The notes under the pieces: model-generated
What the model was told of the DNA's origin: nothing
What the model saw: only the letters and a program-made list of their open reading frames with translations
The model's database searches: none
Program-made: the position numbers and the translations under genes
NCBI GenBank assembly: GCA_016213735.1
Contig: JACQZU010000015.1
Location: 26,829 to 90,828 of the forward strand
From: Acidobacteriota bacterium
GTDB taxonomy: Bacteria; Acidobacteriota; Holophagae; Holophagales; Holophagaceae
Length of the DNA stretch: 64,000 nt
Direction of reading: 5' to 3'
Shown: positions 1-8,055 of the stretch, piece after piece
How positions within the stretch are numbered: the stretch's first letter is position 1
Layout of the letters: every line of letters begins with the position of its first letter

Positions 1-55
1 CGGACCTGCCCATTCCGGTGCGCCAGCCTGGACCCCGCCAGGATTCAGAGGATGA

Positions 56-81
56 AAGGGTCTTCTTCATTGAAGACCCTT
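56..81. promoter_or_regulatory. Hairpin in the leader of the multihaem cytochrome gene
   Basis: A perfect 10-bp inverted repeat (positions 56-65 and 72-81) with a 6-nt loop lies about 40 nt upstream of the cytochrome start. It has no T-tract, so it is a poor intrinsic terminator. It could be a 5'-UTR structure, an operator, or the tail of a gene lying left of the window. I looked for a cyclic-dinucleotide (GEMM) riboswitch core, which is often found before Geobacter cytochromes, and did not find one. Confidence 0.35.
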
Positions 82-121
82 CCGGTGACAACTGCACGAT
101 TTCATCACTTAGGGGCCCCCC

Positions 122-3100
122 GTGCACGAAAAACATTCTGCGCCACGGCCACCCCGGTGCTCGGGGAGCTCCCTTCTATGGGCGTTCCTCATCACCATCC
201 TGGCCTTGGGATGTTCAAGCACGGCCGCCGAGCGCACCACCCTCGCCGGAGGCGGTGGGACCGGCGGGGTTCACCCCGCGGGTTGGCTGAACGTCCATGC
301 CGGGCAGGCCCTGAAGGCCATCGAATACTGCAAGCAGTGCCATGAAATGAGTTCCCTCCGGCAAGGCAGTGGGGTCCCCTCCTGCCAGGCCTCGGATTGC
401 CACCACCGCTCCACTCCCGGGTGGCAGACGCCCGGATTGCATGGGCTTCGCGCCAAGGAGGCCTTCACCGCGAGCGGCGGGAGTCTGGTCTCCTGCCAGC
501 TCTGCCATGGGACGGATTTCCGGGGAGGGGGCGCGGGGGTTTCCTGCGCGAGCTGCCATTCTGTGCAGGCCCCCCATCCGCACAAGCCCTGGCGCGGCAC
601 GGGCCTCACCCATGCCACCGTGGATCCCTCCAATGCCCCGGTGTGCGCCCAGTGCCACTTTCCGGGTTCAGGCGCGAATCCGGCGAACCACCCCCCGACG
701 CCTGCGCCGGCCGGAGCCTCTCCCAGCTGCTTCAACAACACCATGTGCCACGGCGCCAATGTGGCGCCCCATCCCCTCGGCTCCCTCTGGAAGGACCCCA
801 CCAGCCTCGCTTTCCACGGCTTCGAGGCGAAGAAGGACCTGCTCTACTGCCAGTCCTGCCATGGGACGCCGGGCACCACGAAATTCGACGGCGGTTCAGC
901 CTCCACGGCCTGCTCCTCCTGCCACAAGCAGGCCGGGGCCCATTCCCTGCCCTGGTACGCGGACCCCGTCCAGGCCTTCCCGGGCTACGTCCCCTCGCAC
1001 CGCGATGCCCTGAAGCAGGAGAGCGCCTGCGCCGCCTGCCACGACTTCACCAAGGGCCGCACCCCCCCCAATCCCGCCTCCCCCAGCTGCTTCTCAGCCA
1101 GCCGCAACAGCGTGGGGTGCCACGCGAACGGCCCGGGCCAGGCCAACCACCCCATTCCCTTCACTGGAACGGCCCACACGGGGGCCGACCAGGCAGCCTT
1201 CAACGCGAATTGCCGTTCCTGTCATGCGACCTCCGGGGCCTCCCCTCTGCCTGCGGCGCCCTTGTGCTCCACCTGCCATCAGTCCGGGTCGCCCCTCACC
1301 ACCCCCAACTGCGCCTCCTGCCACGGGAGACCCCCGGCCGGTTCCAGCTTCCCGAACGTCGCCGGAGTCCACGCCAAGCACGATGCTCTGTCCGAGGTCG
1401 CAGGGACCTGCGCGACCTGCCATGACAAGTCCGATTCAGGCACCCTGGTCCACTACGACCACGCCAATGGCCGCCCCGGGCGGGACGGATTGCGGACACC
1501 CCCTGCACCCGTCGGCTTCCCTGGAACCTTCGACGCCAAGGCAGGGAAGGGGACCTTCGACCCGGCGACCCTCACCTGCAGCAACGTGAGCTGCCATGGG
1601 GGCATCAAGACCCCGAGCTGGCAGGGCGGAAGCATCAATTCCGCCGCCGATGCCGGGTGCCGGCAATGCCACACCCTGGGGACCTCCGCCGGCGTCCCCG
1701 AGTCCAACAGCCCCTATTCGGGGAATCACGCCCTCCACCTGGGCAGCAAAGTGAATGCCCTGTGCACGGACTGCCACGCCATGGGCAACGGCAGCGCGGG
1801 GGCCCGGAACCACTTCAAATTCATGGGCACGCCCCAGATGGAAGGGCCCTCCAAGGACACCGTCTGGCCCATGGGGAATGCAGCCTACTACAACGCGACC
1901 ACCCAGAGCTGCGGGACCTTCACCTGTCATGAGCACCTGCACAGCAATGTCCCCTGGACCGGCGGGGCCTCCCACGCGGTGCCCTACCTGGGGACGGGCC
2001 ACTTCGACGCCACGCCATCCGCCTTCGACGCCACCTGCAAGACCTGCCACGGCGTGAGCGGAGCTTCACCCATTGCGGCGGCTCCCACCTGTTCCGCCTG
2101 CCACCAGGCGTCCTCGCCCCTCACCGCGACCAACTGCACCTCCTGCCACTCCAGGCCTCCGGGGGGCACCACATTCCCGGATGCCGCCGGGAGGCACCCC
2201 AAGCACAACGGGCTGCCCGAACTGGCCAACGCCTGCGGCGGTTGCCATGCAAGCTCGGATTCAGGAACCTTGGTCCACTACGACCACGCCAATGGCAGGC
2301 CCGGGAAGGATGCCCTCCGGGTTCCCCCGGCCCCGGTCCAGATCCCCTCGATCTACAACGCCAAGGGCGGACCGGCCTCCTTCGATCCTTCCACCCTGAC
2401 CTGTTCCAGCGTGAGCTGCCACGGGGCCATCAAGACCCCCAACTGGACCACCGGGAGCATCGACAGCAGCGCCGACGCGGGCTGCCGAAGCTGCCATTCC
2501 CTTGGAACTGCCCAGGGGGCTCCCGAGGCCAACAGCCTCTACTCGGGGCTGCACGCCCTTCACCTCGGGACCGGCGTGAAGGCCCTATGCACGGAATGCC
2601 ACGCCATGGGCAACGGCAGCGTGGGGGCTGGCAACCACTTCAAGTTCATGGGGACCTCCAAGATGGAAGGGCCCGCCAGCGACACCGTCTGGCCCATGGG
2701 GAACGCCTCCTACTACAACGCCACCAACCAGACCTGCGGCACCTTCACCTGCCACGGGGAACTGCACAACGGCAATTCCTGGACCGGGGGCGCGAACCAC
2801 GCGATCCCCTACCTCGACCCGGCCCACACGGGGGTCAACGCGGGCGGTTTCGACTCGAACTGCAAAAACTGCCACGGGCTCAGCGGAAGCTCCCCCCTGG
2901 CGGCCGCACCCACCTGCTCGGCCTGCCACAAGGCTGCCTCGCCCCTCACGGCCGTGAACTGCACTTCCTGCCACGGCAGACCTCCGGCAGGTTCCGCCTT
3001 CCCGGACGTCGCAGGGAAGCACGCCAGGCACAATGCCCTGCCTGAGTTGGCCAATGCCTGCGCTCCCTGCCACTCGGGGACCGACTCGGGCAGCCAGGTC

Positions 3101-4420
3101 CACTATGACCACGCCAACGGCCGGCCGGGCAAGGATGCCCTCAGGGTGCCGCCGGGGGAGGTCTCATTCCTTTCATCCTTCAATGCCAAGAGCGGGCCCG
3201 CGTCCTTCAACCCCTCGGCCCTCACCTGCAGCAGCGTCAGCTGCCACGGGGGGGTCCTGGCCCCCAGCTGGACCACGGGAAGCATTTCCTCCAACACGGA
3301 CGCGGGCTGCCGCCAATGCCACGTCCTCGGAACCGCCCAGGGCGTCCCCCAGTACAACAGCCCCTACTCCGGCGGCCACGCCCTCCACCTGGGGGCCGGG
3401 GTGAATGCCCTGTGCACCGAGTGCCACTCCATGGCCAATGGCACGGTCGGAGCCAACAACCACTTCCGGTTCATGGGGACCACGGCCATGGAAGGGCCCG
3501 CCAGCGACACCGTCTGGCCCCTGGGCACGGCCTCCTACTATCGCGCTGCGAACCAGACTTGCGGCACCTTCACCTGCCATGGCCAGGTCCACACGGACTT
3601 CCCTTGGAAGGAAGGGGCCAACCACGCCGTGCCCTACCTCGCCTCGGCCCACACGACGGTGAATCAGGCGAACTTCGACGCGAATTGCCGGACCTGCCAC
3701 GGCGTCAGCGGCAGTTCGCCCATGACCCTGGCGCCTACCTGCAGCGCCTGTCACCAAAAGTCTTCTCCCCTCGCCGTCACCAACTGCGCCTCCTGCCACG
3801 CCAAGCCCCCCACCGGCACCGTCTTCCCCGAGATCGCCGGGACCCACGCGGTCCACAACGGCTTCCCCGGCGTCACCGGAACCTGCGGGGCCTGCCACCA
3901 GGGATCCGATTCCGGAACCCAGATCCATTACGACCACGCCAACGGCCGTCCCGGCAAGGACGCCCTCAGGGTCGGGCCAGGAGAGGTGGCCTTCCTGTCG
4001 GCCTACAACGCCAAGAGCGGGTCTGCCTCGTTCAACCCCTCCACGCTCACCTGCGCCACCGTGAGTTGCCATGGGGGTCAGACCACCCCCAACTGGCGCA
4101 GCGGCTCCATCGACGTCAACACGCAGTGCGCCGCCTGCCACAGCATCGGGACCTCCCAGTACAACAGCTTCAATTCCGGGGAGCATCGCCTCCACGCCGT
4201 GGACAAGGGATACCCCTGCAGCGACTGCCACTCCATGACCAACGGCACTCCGGGGGCCAACAATCACTTCGCCTTCCTCGGGACCTCCGCCATGGAGGGA
4301 CCCGCCGCGGACACCATCACTTTCTCCGCGGCCGTCACCGGGGCCCGCACCTACAACCGCAACACCCGGCAGTGCACCCTGACCTGCCACAACCAGAACC
4401 ACAACCCGGAGACGTGGTGA
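122..4420 (+). CDS. Giant multihaem c-type cytochrome lipoprotein (CxxxxCH/CXXCH repeat family)
   Basis: This is a 1432-residue secreted c-type cytochrome that probably carries electrons at the outer cell surface. A GTG start opens a hydrophobic segment ending in the lipobox LALGC at about residues 27-31, so the mature protein should be lipid-anchored. I count 31 CXXCH motifs, 8 CX4CH motifs (for example CSNVSCH, CGTFTCH) and a final CX3CH (CTLTCH). The alternation of CX4CH and CXXCH is the signature of the Geobacter-type CxxxxCH...CXXCH family. Residues 364, 639, 914 and 1189 start four homologous units spaced exactly 275 residues apart; the last is cut short by the C-terminus. Each unit holds conserved blocks such as VHYDHANGRPGKDALR and CGTFTCH. 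It heads a cluster with a monohaem cytochrome, a beta-barrel and a P460 protein. The electron-conduit role is inferred; the family assignment is firm. Confidence 0.93.
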   Translation: MHEKHSAPRPPRCSGSSLLWAFLITILALGCSSTAAERTTLAGGGGTGGVHPAGWLNVHAGQALKAIEYCKQCHEMSSLRQGSGVPSCQASDCHHRSTPGWQTPGLHGLRAKEAFTASGGSLVSCQLCHGTDFRGGGAGVSCASCHSVQAPHPHKPWRGTGLTHATVDPSNAPVCAQCHFPGSGANPANHPPTPAPAGASPSCFNNTMCHGANVAPHPLGSLWKDPTSLAFHGFEAKKDLLYCQSCHGTPGTTKFDGGSASTACSSCHKQAGAHSLPWYADPVQAFPGYVPSHRDALKQESACAACHDFTKGRTPPNPASPSCFSASRNSVGCHANGPGQANHPIPFTGTAHTGADQAAFNANCRSCHATSGASPLPAAPLCSTCHQSGSPLTTPNCASCHGRPPAGSSFPNVAGVHAKHDALSEVAGTCATCHDKSDSGTLVHYDHANGRPGRDGLRTPPAPVGFPGTFDAKAGKGTFDPATLTCSNVSCHGGIKTPSWQGGSINSAADAGCRQCHTLGTSAGVPESNSPYSGNHALHLGSKVNALCTDCHAMGNGSAGARNHFKFMGTPQMEGPSKDTVWPMGNAAYYNATTQSCGTFTCHEHLHSNVPWTGGASHAVPYLGTGHFDATPSAFDATCKTCHGVSGASPIAAAPTCSACHQASSPLTATNCTSCHSRPPGGTTFPDAAGRHPKHNGLPELANACGGCHASSDSGTLVHYDHANGRPGKDALRVPPAPVQIPSIYNAKGGPASFDPSTLTCSSVSCHGAIKTPNWTTGSIDSSADAGCRSCHSLGTAQGAPEANSLYSGLHALHLGTGVKALCTECHAMGNGSVGAGNHFKFMGTSKMEGPASDTVWPMGNASYYNATNQTCGTFTCHGELHNGNSWTGGANHAIPYLDPAHTGVNAGGFDSNCKNCHGLSGSSPLAAAPTCSACHKAASPLTAVNCTSCHGRPPAGSAFPDVAGKHARHNALPELANACAPCHSGTDSGSQVHYDHANGRPGKDALRVPPGEVSFLSSFNAKSGPASFNPSALTCSSVSCHGGVLAPSWTTGSISSNTDAGCRQCHVLGTAQGVPQYNSPYSGGHALHLGAGVNALCTECHSMANGTVGANNHFRFMGTTAMEGPASDTVWPLGTASYYRAANQTCGTFTCHGQVHTDFPWKEGANHAVPYLASAHTTVNQANFDANCRTCHGVSGSSPMTLAPTCSACHQKSSPLAVTNCASCHAKPPTGTVFPEIAGTHAVHNGFPGVTGTCGACHQGSDSGTQIHYDHANGRPGKDALRVGPGEVAFLSAYNAKSGSASFNPSTLTCATVSCHGGQTTPNWRSGSIDVNTQCAACHSIGTSQYNSFNSGEHRLHAVDKGYPCSDCHSMTNGTPGANNHFAFLGTSAMEGPAADTITFSAAVTGARTYNRNTRQCTLTCHNQNHNPETW
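1211..4417 (+). repeat. Four in-frame 825-bp coding repeats in the cytochrome gene
   Basis: Homologous units start at 1211, 2036, 2861 and 3686, each step being exactly 825 bp (275 codons). The fourth unit lacks its end. Unit boundaries were placed on the first cysteine of the CRSCH/CKTCH/CKNCH/CRTCH motif. Exact spacing with no indels suggests that unit length is under structural constraint or that the copies are homogenised by recombination. Confidence 0.9.
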
Positions 4421-4464
4421 TGCCCCGAGCCACCCCAGGACCGTCTCCCCATTTTGGAGTCACC

Positions 4465-4827
4465 ATGCGCCACCTCCCGCACCCCCTCCTCGCCGCCCTC
4501 CTCCTGGCCGGGTCTCTCCTGGCGGGCGCAGACCCGGCCAAGGACATCCCCAAGTTCCAGGGGGGGGACCTCCAGAAGTACTGGATGGATGCCTGCGCCC
4601 GTTGCCACGGCGTCAATGGAAACGGCCGCGACAATTCGGGGCGCCCTCTCCCCGACGCCGGCTTCGATTTCACGGACAGCCGCAAGGCGAACAAGAAGAA
4701 GGACAGCGATTGGATCAAGGTCACCCTGGAAGGAAAGGACAAGATGCCCGCCTTCAAGGACAAGATGAGCGAGGCCGACGTCGCGAAGATGACCACGGAA
4801 ATCGTCCGCAAGTTCGCCGCCAAGTAG
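4465..4827 (+). CDS. Small monohaem cytochrome c, periplasmic
   Basis: This is a 120-residue class I cytochrome c. Residues 1-22 form a signal peptide with a hydrophobic core (LLAALLLAGSLLAGA). One haem site, CARCH, lies at residues 44-48, and a KDKMPAF segment (Met94) is the likely axial Met ligand typical of small class I cytochromes. The start ATG at 4465 is preceded by GGAG at 4456-4459. An earlier in-frame ATG at 4421 overlaps the upstream stop (TGATG) but would put 14 residues in front of the signal peptide. It sits 44 nt after the multihaem gene and 16 nt before the barrel gene, so it is probably cotranscribed and shuttles electrons across the periplasm. Confidence 0.88.
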   Translation: MRHLPHPLLAALLLAGSLLAGADPAKDIPKFQGGDLQKYWMDACARCHGVNGNGRDNSGRPLPDAGFDFTDSRKANKKKDSDWIKVTLEGKDKMPAFKDKMSEADVAKMTTEIVRKFAAK

Positions 4828-4843
4828 TCCCGAAAGGATGATG

Positions 4844-5650
4844 ATGCCCACCATTCCCTCCCGGATCCTTCCGCTCGCCCTTTCCGCCACCTGTCTGCTG
4901 GGGGAATCCTCCGAGTACCCCGTCAACCTCAACCTCCCCTCCACGGAGCGGATGCAGTTCTGGGACATCGGGATCCTTTTCTCCCACCGCTTCCTGTCCG
5001 CGGTCCAGGGCCACGGGAAGGACCTCTACGGCCTGGACGGGTTCGCCTACGCCGGGTTCGGGGTCGGCTTTGGCATCAAACCCATTCCGGGGATGAATGT
5101 CCTGCTGTACCGCACGGCGGACAACAAGACCTTCGTGGCCGGTCTCCAGCAGCAGCTCTTCGACAAGAGCCTCGCCCGGGCGGCCCTTCGGATCGAGCGG
5201 TTCGACGAGACGGTGCCCCATCTGAAGAACGAGATCGGGGAAGTGGGCATCAGCGGGACGGTGGTTCAGCTTCCGGTTGATGTGTTCCTCGGAGACTACG
5301 TCATCGTCAACCTGGTCCCGACCTACCTGAGCCGAACCACCACCCAGGAGAAGCCGGTGTTCAATGCCGGCGTGGGGCTGAGGCTCCTGTTCACCGACAA
5401 GTTCAATTTCGTCGGGGAGTACTACCCCCGGCCCTCCAAAATCGCCAAGACCTTCAAGCCTGGCTGGGCCGCCGGATTCTCCTACAAGACCTTCAAGCAC
5501 CGATTCTCCCTTTTCGGGACGAACAACCCCTCCACGACGGCCAACCAGGTCCTCTCGGGGGACTACGGAACCGGCCCCGGGAACTACACCTCGAGTTCGA
5601 AGAACCAGGGCACCTGGTCCATCGGATTCAATGTCGCACGCGTTTTCTGA
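4844..5650 (+). CDS. DUF5777-like outer-membrane beta-barrel protein
   Basis: This predicted beta-barrel is about 268 residues long, with a short N-terminal signal region (LPLALSATCLLG) and alternating hydrophobic/aromatic strands ending in a terminal Phe (NVARVF), the usual C-terminal signature of outer-membrane barrels. The region HRF...LYGLDG...FGVGFGI resembles DUF5777 barrels as I know them; I could not search to confirm. Three consecutive ATG codons occur at 4838, 4841 and 4844. AAAGG abuts the first, so the third has the best spacing. Lying between cytochrome genes, it could be the porin part of an outer-membrane electron conduit. That role is an inference. Confidence 0.78.
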   Translation: MPTIPSRILPLALSATCLLGESSEYPVNLNLPSTERMQFWDIGILFSHRFLSAVQGHGKDLYGLDGFAYAGFGVGFGIKPIPGMNVLLYRTADNKTFVAGLQQQLFDKSLARAALRIERFDETVPHLKNEIGEVGISGTVVQLPVDVFLGDYVIVNLVPTYLSRTTTQEKPVFNAGVGLRLLFTDKFNFVGEYYPRPSKIAKTFKPGWAAGFSYKTFKHRFSLFGTNNPSTTANQVLSGDYGTGPGNYTSSSKNQGTWSIGFNVARVF

Positions 5651-5665
5651 ACCACAGGAGGCACG

Positions 5666-6721
5666 ATGATCGCCCTCGCCAGCCCATTCATGGAATTTGT
5701 CGCCAGGGAACACCCGGCCCTCGTCCACCTTCCCCTCGGGCTGGTGGTGGCCCTTCCCATCGCGATGCTCGTCTCCTTCCGCTCCCGGCATGCCCATGCC
5801 TGGAAACTGACCGCCACCTTCATGGCCGGCCTCGCCTGGGCCAGCAGCGCCGTGGCCCTGTTCAGCGGCCTTCTCTGGGGCCGGCAGATCAATCTGATTC
5901 CGCCAGGGAATTTCCTGCCCGTGGTGGCCTCCGAGAAGCAGGTGCTGCAACGCATGCTCCAACTGCACGAGCTGACCGCGCTGGCAGGAGTGCTGGTGGG
6001 TGGGGTCTGCCTCGCCTTCCTGGTGCGCTCCCTCCGGATGGAGTCCGAACGCATCGACACTCCGACCCAGCCAGGAACCGAACCCGGCCCGCGCCGGCGG
6101 AGCGCCCTGCGCCGCATCTCCGACCGAGGCGTGGGGGTCCCGGCCATGATGCTGAGCTTGCTCTGGATTGGGGCCTGGGGGTTCTGCGGGAAGCTGGGTG
6201 GGATCATGGTCTTCGGCAACGAGGAAACCAACAAGGCCGCCGCGGAGCAGGAAGCCAAACGAAAGAACGACGTGGAGGCCGAACTCCCGATCCGGGCCCT
6301 GGACTATGGCAGTCTTGAACCCGTCGAACCCGGTCCCATACGGAGCGCCGCCCACGGGAACCGGTGGCGGCGCACATGGGTGACCGCCTCGGGCATTGAT
6401 GCCTACAAATCCGGGAAGCCCCTTCCCGCGGGAGCCTACGTGGTGCTCAGCACCTTCGAGGACGAAAAGGGAAGGCCCGGGCATGAATTGGGGCCGCTCT
6501 ACATGAAGGAAACGCGTTCCGACGGCTCCACGGCCTTCGCCTTCTACTGGCCCCGGGTCCCCGAGGGGCGGCGGACCGAGGTGGGGGGCGAGGAGACCGT
6601 CTACTGGCGGAGCCCGGATCCAAAGCTCGTGGTTTGCACGGGTTGCCATGAGAAAAATGGGGCCGGGCAGGGTCCCGCCGGGGGCGTCGGGGCCAAACAG
6701 GTGGCCGCCTTGAAACACTGA
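5666..6721 (+). CDS. Membrane protein fusing a DUF2231-like domain to a cytochrome P460 domain
   Basis: This 351-residue inner-membrane protein has two parts. Residues 10-125 carry HPALVHLPLG (His16, His21) and three hydrophobic segments with a later LHELTALAG, as in DUF2231-type membrane domains that often accompany haem proteins. A fourth transmembrane segment lies around 157-183. After a charged linker, residues 205-330 resemble cytochrome P460: a strand-rich domain with AYVVLSTFEDEKG, FAFYW, and the C-terminal haem site CTGCH at 324-328. P460 enzymes oxidise hydroxylamine or dispose of NO using a cross-linked haem; the cross-linking lysine cannot be verified by eye. A strong AGGAGG lies just before ATG 5666. 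It closes the cytochrome cluster. Confidence 0.75.
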   Translation: MIALASPFMEFVAREHPALVHLPLGLVVALPIAMLVSFRSRHAHAWKLTATFMAGLAWASSAVALFSGLLWGRQINLIPPGNFLPVVASEKQVLQRMLQLHELTALAGVLVGGVCLAFLVRSLRMESERIDTPTQPGTEPGPRRRSALRRISDRGVGVPAMMLSLLWIGAWGFCGKLGGIMVFGNEETNKAAAEQEAKRKNDVEAELPIRALDYGSLEPVEPGPIRSAAHGNRWRRTWVTASGIDAYKSGKPLPAGAYVVLSTFEDEKGRPGHELGPLYMKETRSDGSTAFAFYWPRVPEGRRTEVGGEETVYWRSPDPKLVVCTGCHEKNGAGQGPAGGVGAKQVAALKH

Positions 6722-6800
6722 ACTGGGAGCAGGAACCGTGGCGGGGGGAAGCCGGCTCCGGAGAGGCCCCGGGCCTCTGCGAATCTGCTAGCTTCTCCCC

Positions 6801-8018
6801 ATGCGGCTCCTGCTCGTGGAGGACAAGGACAGCTTCCGGCGGATGCTGGAGAAGGCCATCCCGCCATCCCTGTGGGAGACCGTGTCCCTGGCCGATCCCC
6901 TTGAGGCCCTGACCCACCTCGAACGGGATCCTTTCGATGTCCTACTGACGGACCTCCGCCTCCCGGGAATCTCCGGCCTCGACCTCCTCCGCAGGGCCCG
7001 GCGCATCAGGCCACAGCTCCGCTGTGTCCTGATGAGTGCCTTCGGAGAACCCCGGGACATCGTCGAGGCCATCCGCTCGGGGGCCGACGAATTCCTGCCC
7101 AAGCCCTTCGACCTCGATCAGCTGTTGGGCATCCTGGAACGCCTCCGGGGCCTCATGGCGGCTCCGCCCCCGGATCCCAGGGAGGCATGGGTGGCGCAGT
7201 CCCCCGCCTCCAAGGAATGGGCCTCCGGGTTGCTTCGGGCCTCCGAACACCGGCTCCCGGTCCTGCTCTGCGGAGAACCGGGGGTCGGCCGAGCCCGGGG
7301 AGCCCGCCGGATCCACACCCTGGGGCAGCCAGGGACTCCCTACCTCGTCCGCCAGGCCTGGGAACTGGACCCCTGCAGGCTCGAGGAGGACCTCCTCCTG
7401 GCCCGGGGAGGAACCCTTTTCCTTCCGGACCTGGATCGGATGGGGGACCCCGATGCCTCCAACCTCATCCGGGCCATGGATGGCCCGGCGGGTTCGGGGC
7501 TCCGGTGGATCGCCTCCAGCCGCCACCCTGCGGGCCTCCAGGGTCCCCTCGGGACCCGCTTCGGAGCGCTCAGGTTCTACCTACCACCCCTCCGGGACCG
7601 GCGGGAAGACATCCTTCCCCTGCTCATGACCTTTCTCCAGGCCCAGGCCAAGGCGGAAGGCCGTCCTCTCCCCATCCTCGACCGTGCCGCGGAACAGGAG
7701 GCCTTGGATCATTCCTGGCCGGGCAACGCGGAAGAACTCGCCGCCTGCGCGGCCGCTTCGCTTCGTGCCACGGAGGGCCTCCGGATCCGTCGCCTGACCT
7801 TTCCTGGGAGCGGAAGTCAGATGGTGCTCCCCTGGCCCGCGGATGGAGACCTCGAGGGCATGCTCAAGTCGGTGCGGGCCCAGGCGGAGGCGGCACTTCT
7901 CCGCCGGGCCCTGGATTCCGCGGGCGGCGACCTGGGCGCCGCGGCCCATGCCTTGGGGCTCACCCTCAGGGTGCTGGGGCAGAGACTCCGGGAAAACGGC
8001 ATCGACCTCGAATCCTGA
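6801..8018 (+). CDS. Degenerate NtrC-like response regulator (receiver + defective AAA+ + Fis-type HTH)
   Basis: This 405-residue protein has an intact receiver domain at residues 1-115, with acidic pocket E7/D8, phospho-acceptor D51 in LLTDLRLPG and K101. The central AAA+ domain is present but broken. The Walker A motif reads GEPGVGRA (158-165) with Arg instead of Lys, Walker B reads GGTLFLPD instead of GGTLFLDE, and the sigma-54-contacting GAFTGA loop is absent. A Fis-like helix-turn-helix sits at the C-terminus (about 355-400). It therefore looks like a sigma-54 activator descendant that cannot hydrolyse ATP or remodel sigma-54, and probably acts as an ordinary DNA-binding regulator. No histidine kinase lies alongside. 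It stands 79 nt after the cytochrome cluster and may regulate it or the moxR unit downstream. Confidence 0.82.
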   Translation: MRLLLVEDKDSFRRMLEKAIPPSLWETVSLADPLEALTHLERDPFDVLLTDLRLPGISGLDLLRRARRIRPQLRCVLMSAFGEPRDIVEAIRSGADEFLPKPFDLDQLLGILERLRGLMAAPPPDPREAWVAQSPASKEWASGLLRASEHRLPVLLCGEPGVGRARGARRIHTLGQPGTPYLVRQAWELDPCRLEEDLLLARGGTLFLPDLDRMGDPDASNLIRAMDGPAGSGLRWIASSRHPAGLQGPLGTRFGALRFYLPPLRDRREDILPLLMTFLQAQAKAEGRPLPILDRAAEQEALDHSWPGNAEELAACAAASLRATEGLRIRRLTFPGSGSQMVLPWPADGDLEGMLKSVRAQAEAALLRRALDSAGGDLGAAAHALGLTLRVLGQRLRENGIDLES

Positions 8019-8055
8019 TGCCCGTCCTCGGACCCGGGTCGGCGATACTTGGTGC

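Noticed and set aside
1..121. Cyclic-dinucleotide (GEMM) riboswitch before the cytochrome
   Set aside because: Considered because such riboswitches precede Geobacter cytochromes, but the conserved core and tetraloop receptor are not visible; the window also begins too close to show a full aptamer.
1211..4417. Non-coding tandem repeat in the cytochrome region
   Set aside because: Copies are in frame, keep haem motifs and have a 3-multiple period of 825; they are protein-domain repeats.
4754..6718. A 654-codon minus-strand frame
   Set aside because: Antisense to the DUF5777-like and P460 genes; no domain, no plausible ribosome-binding site.
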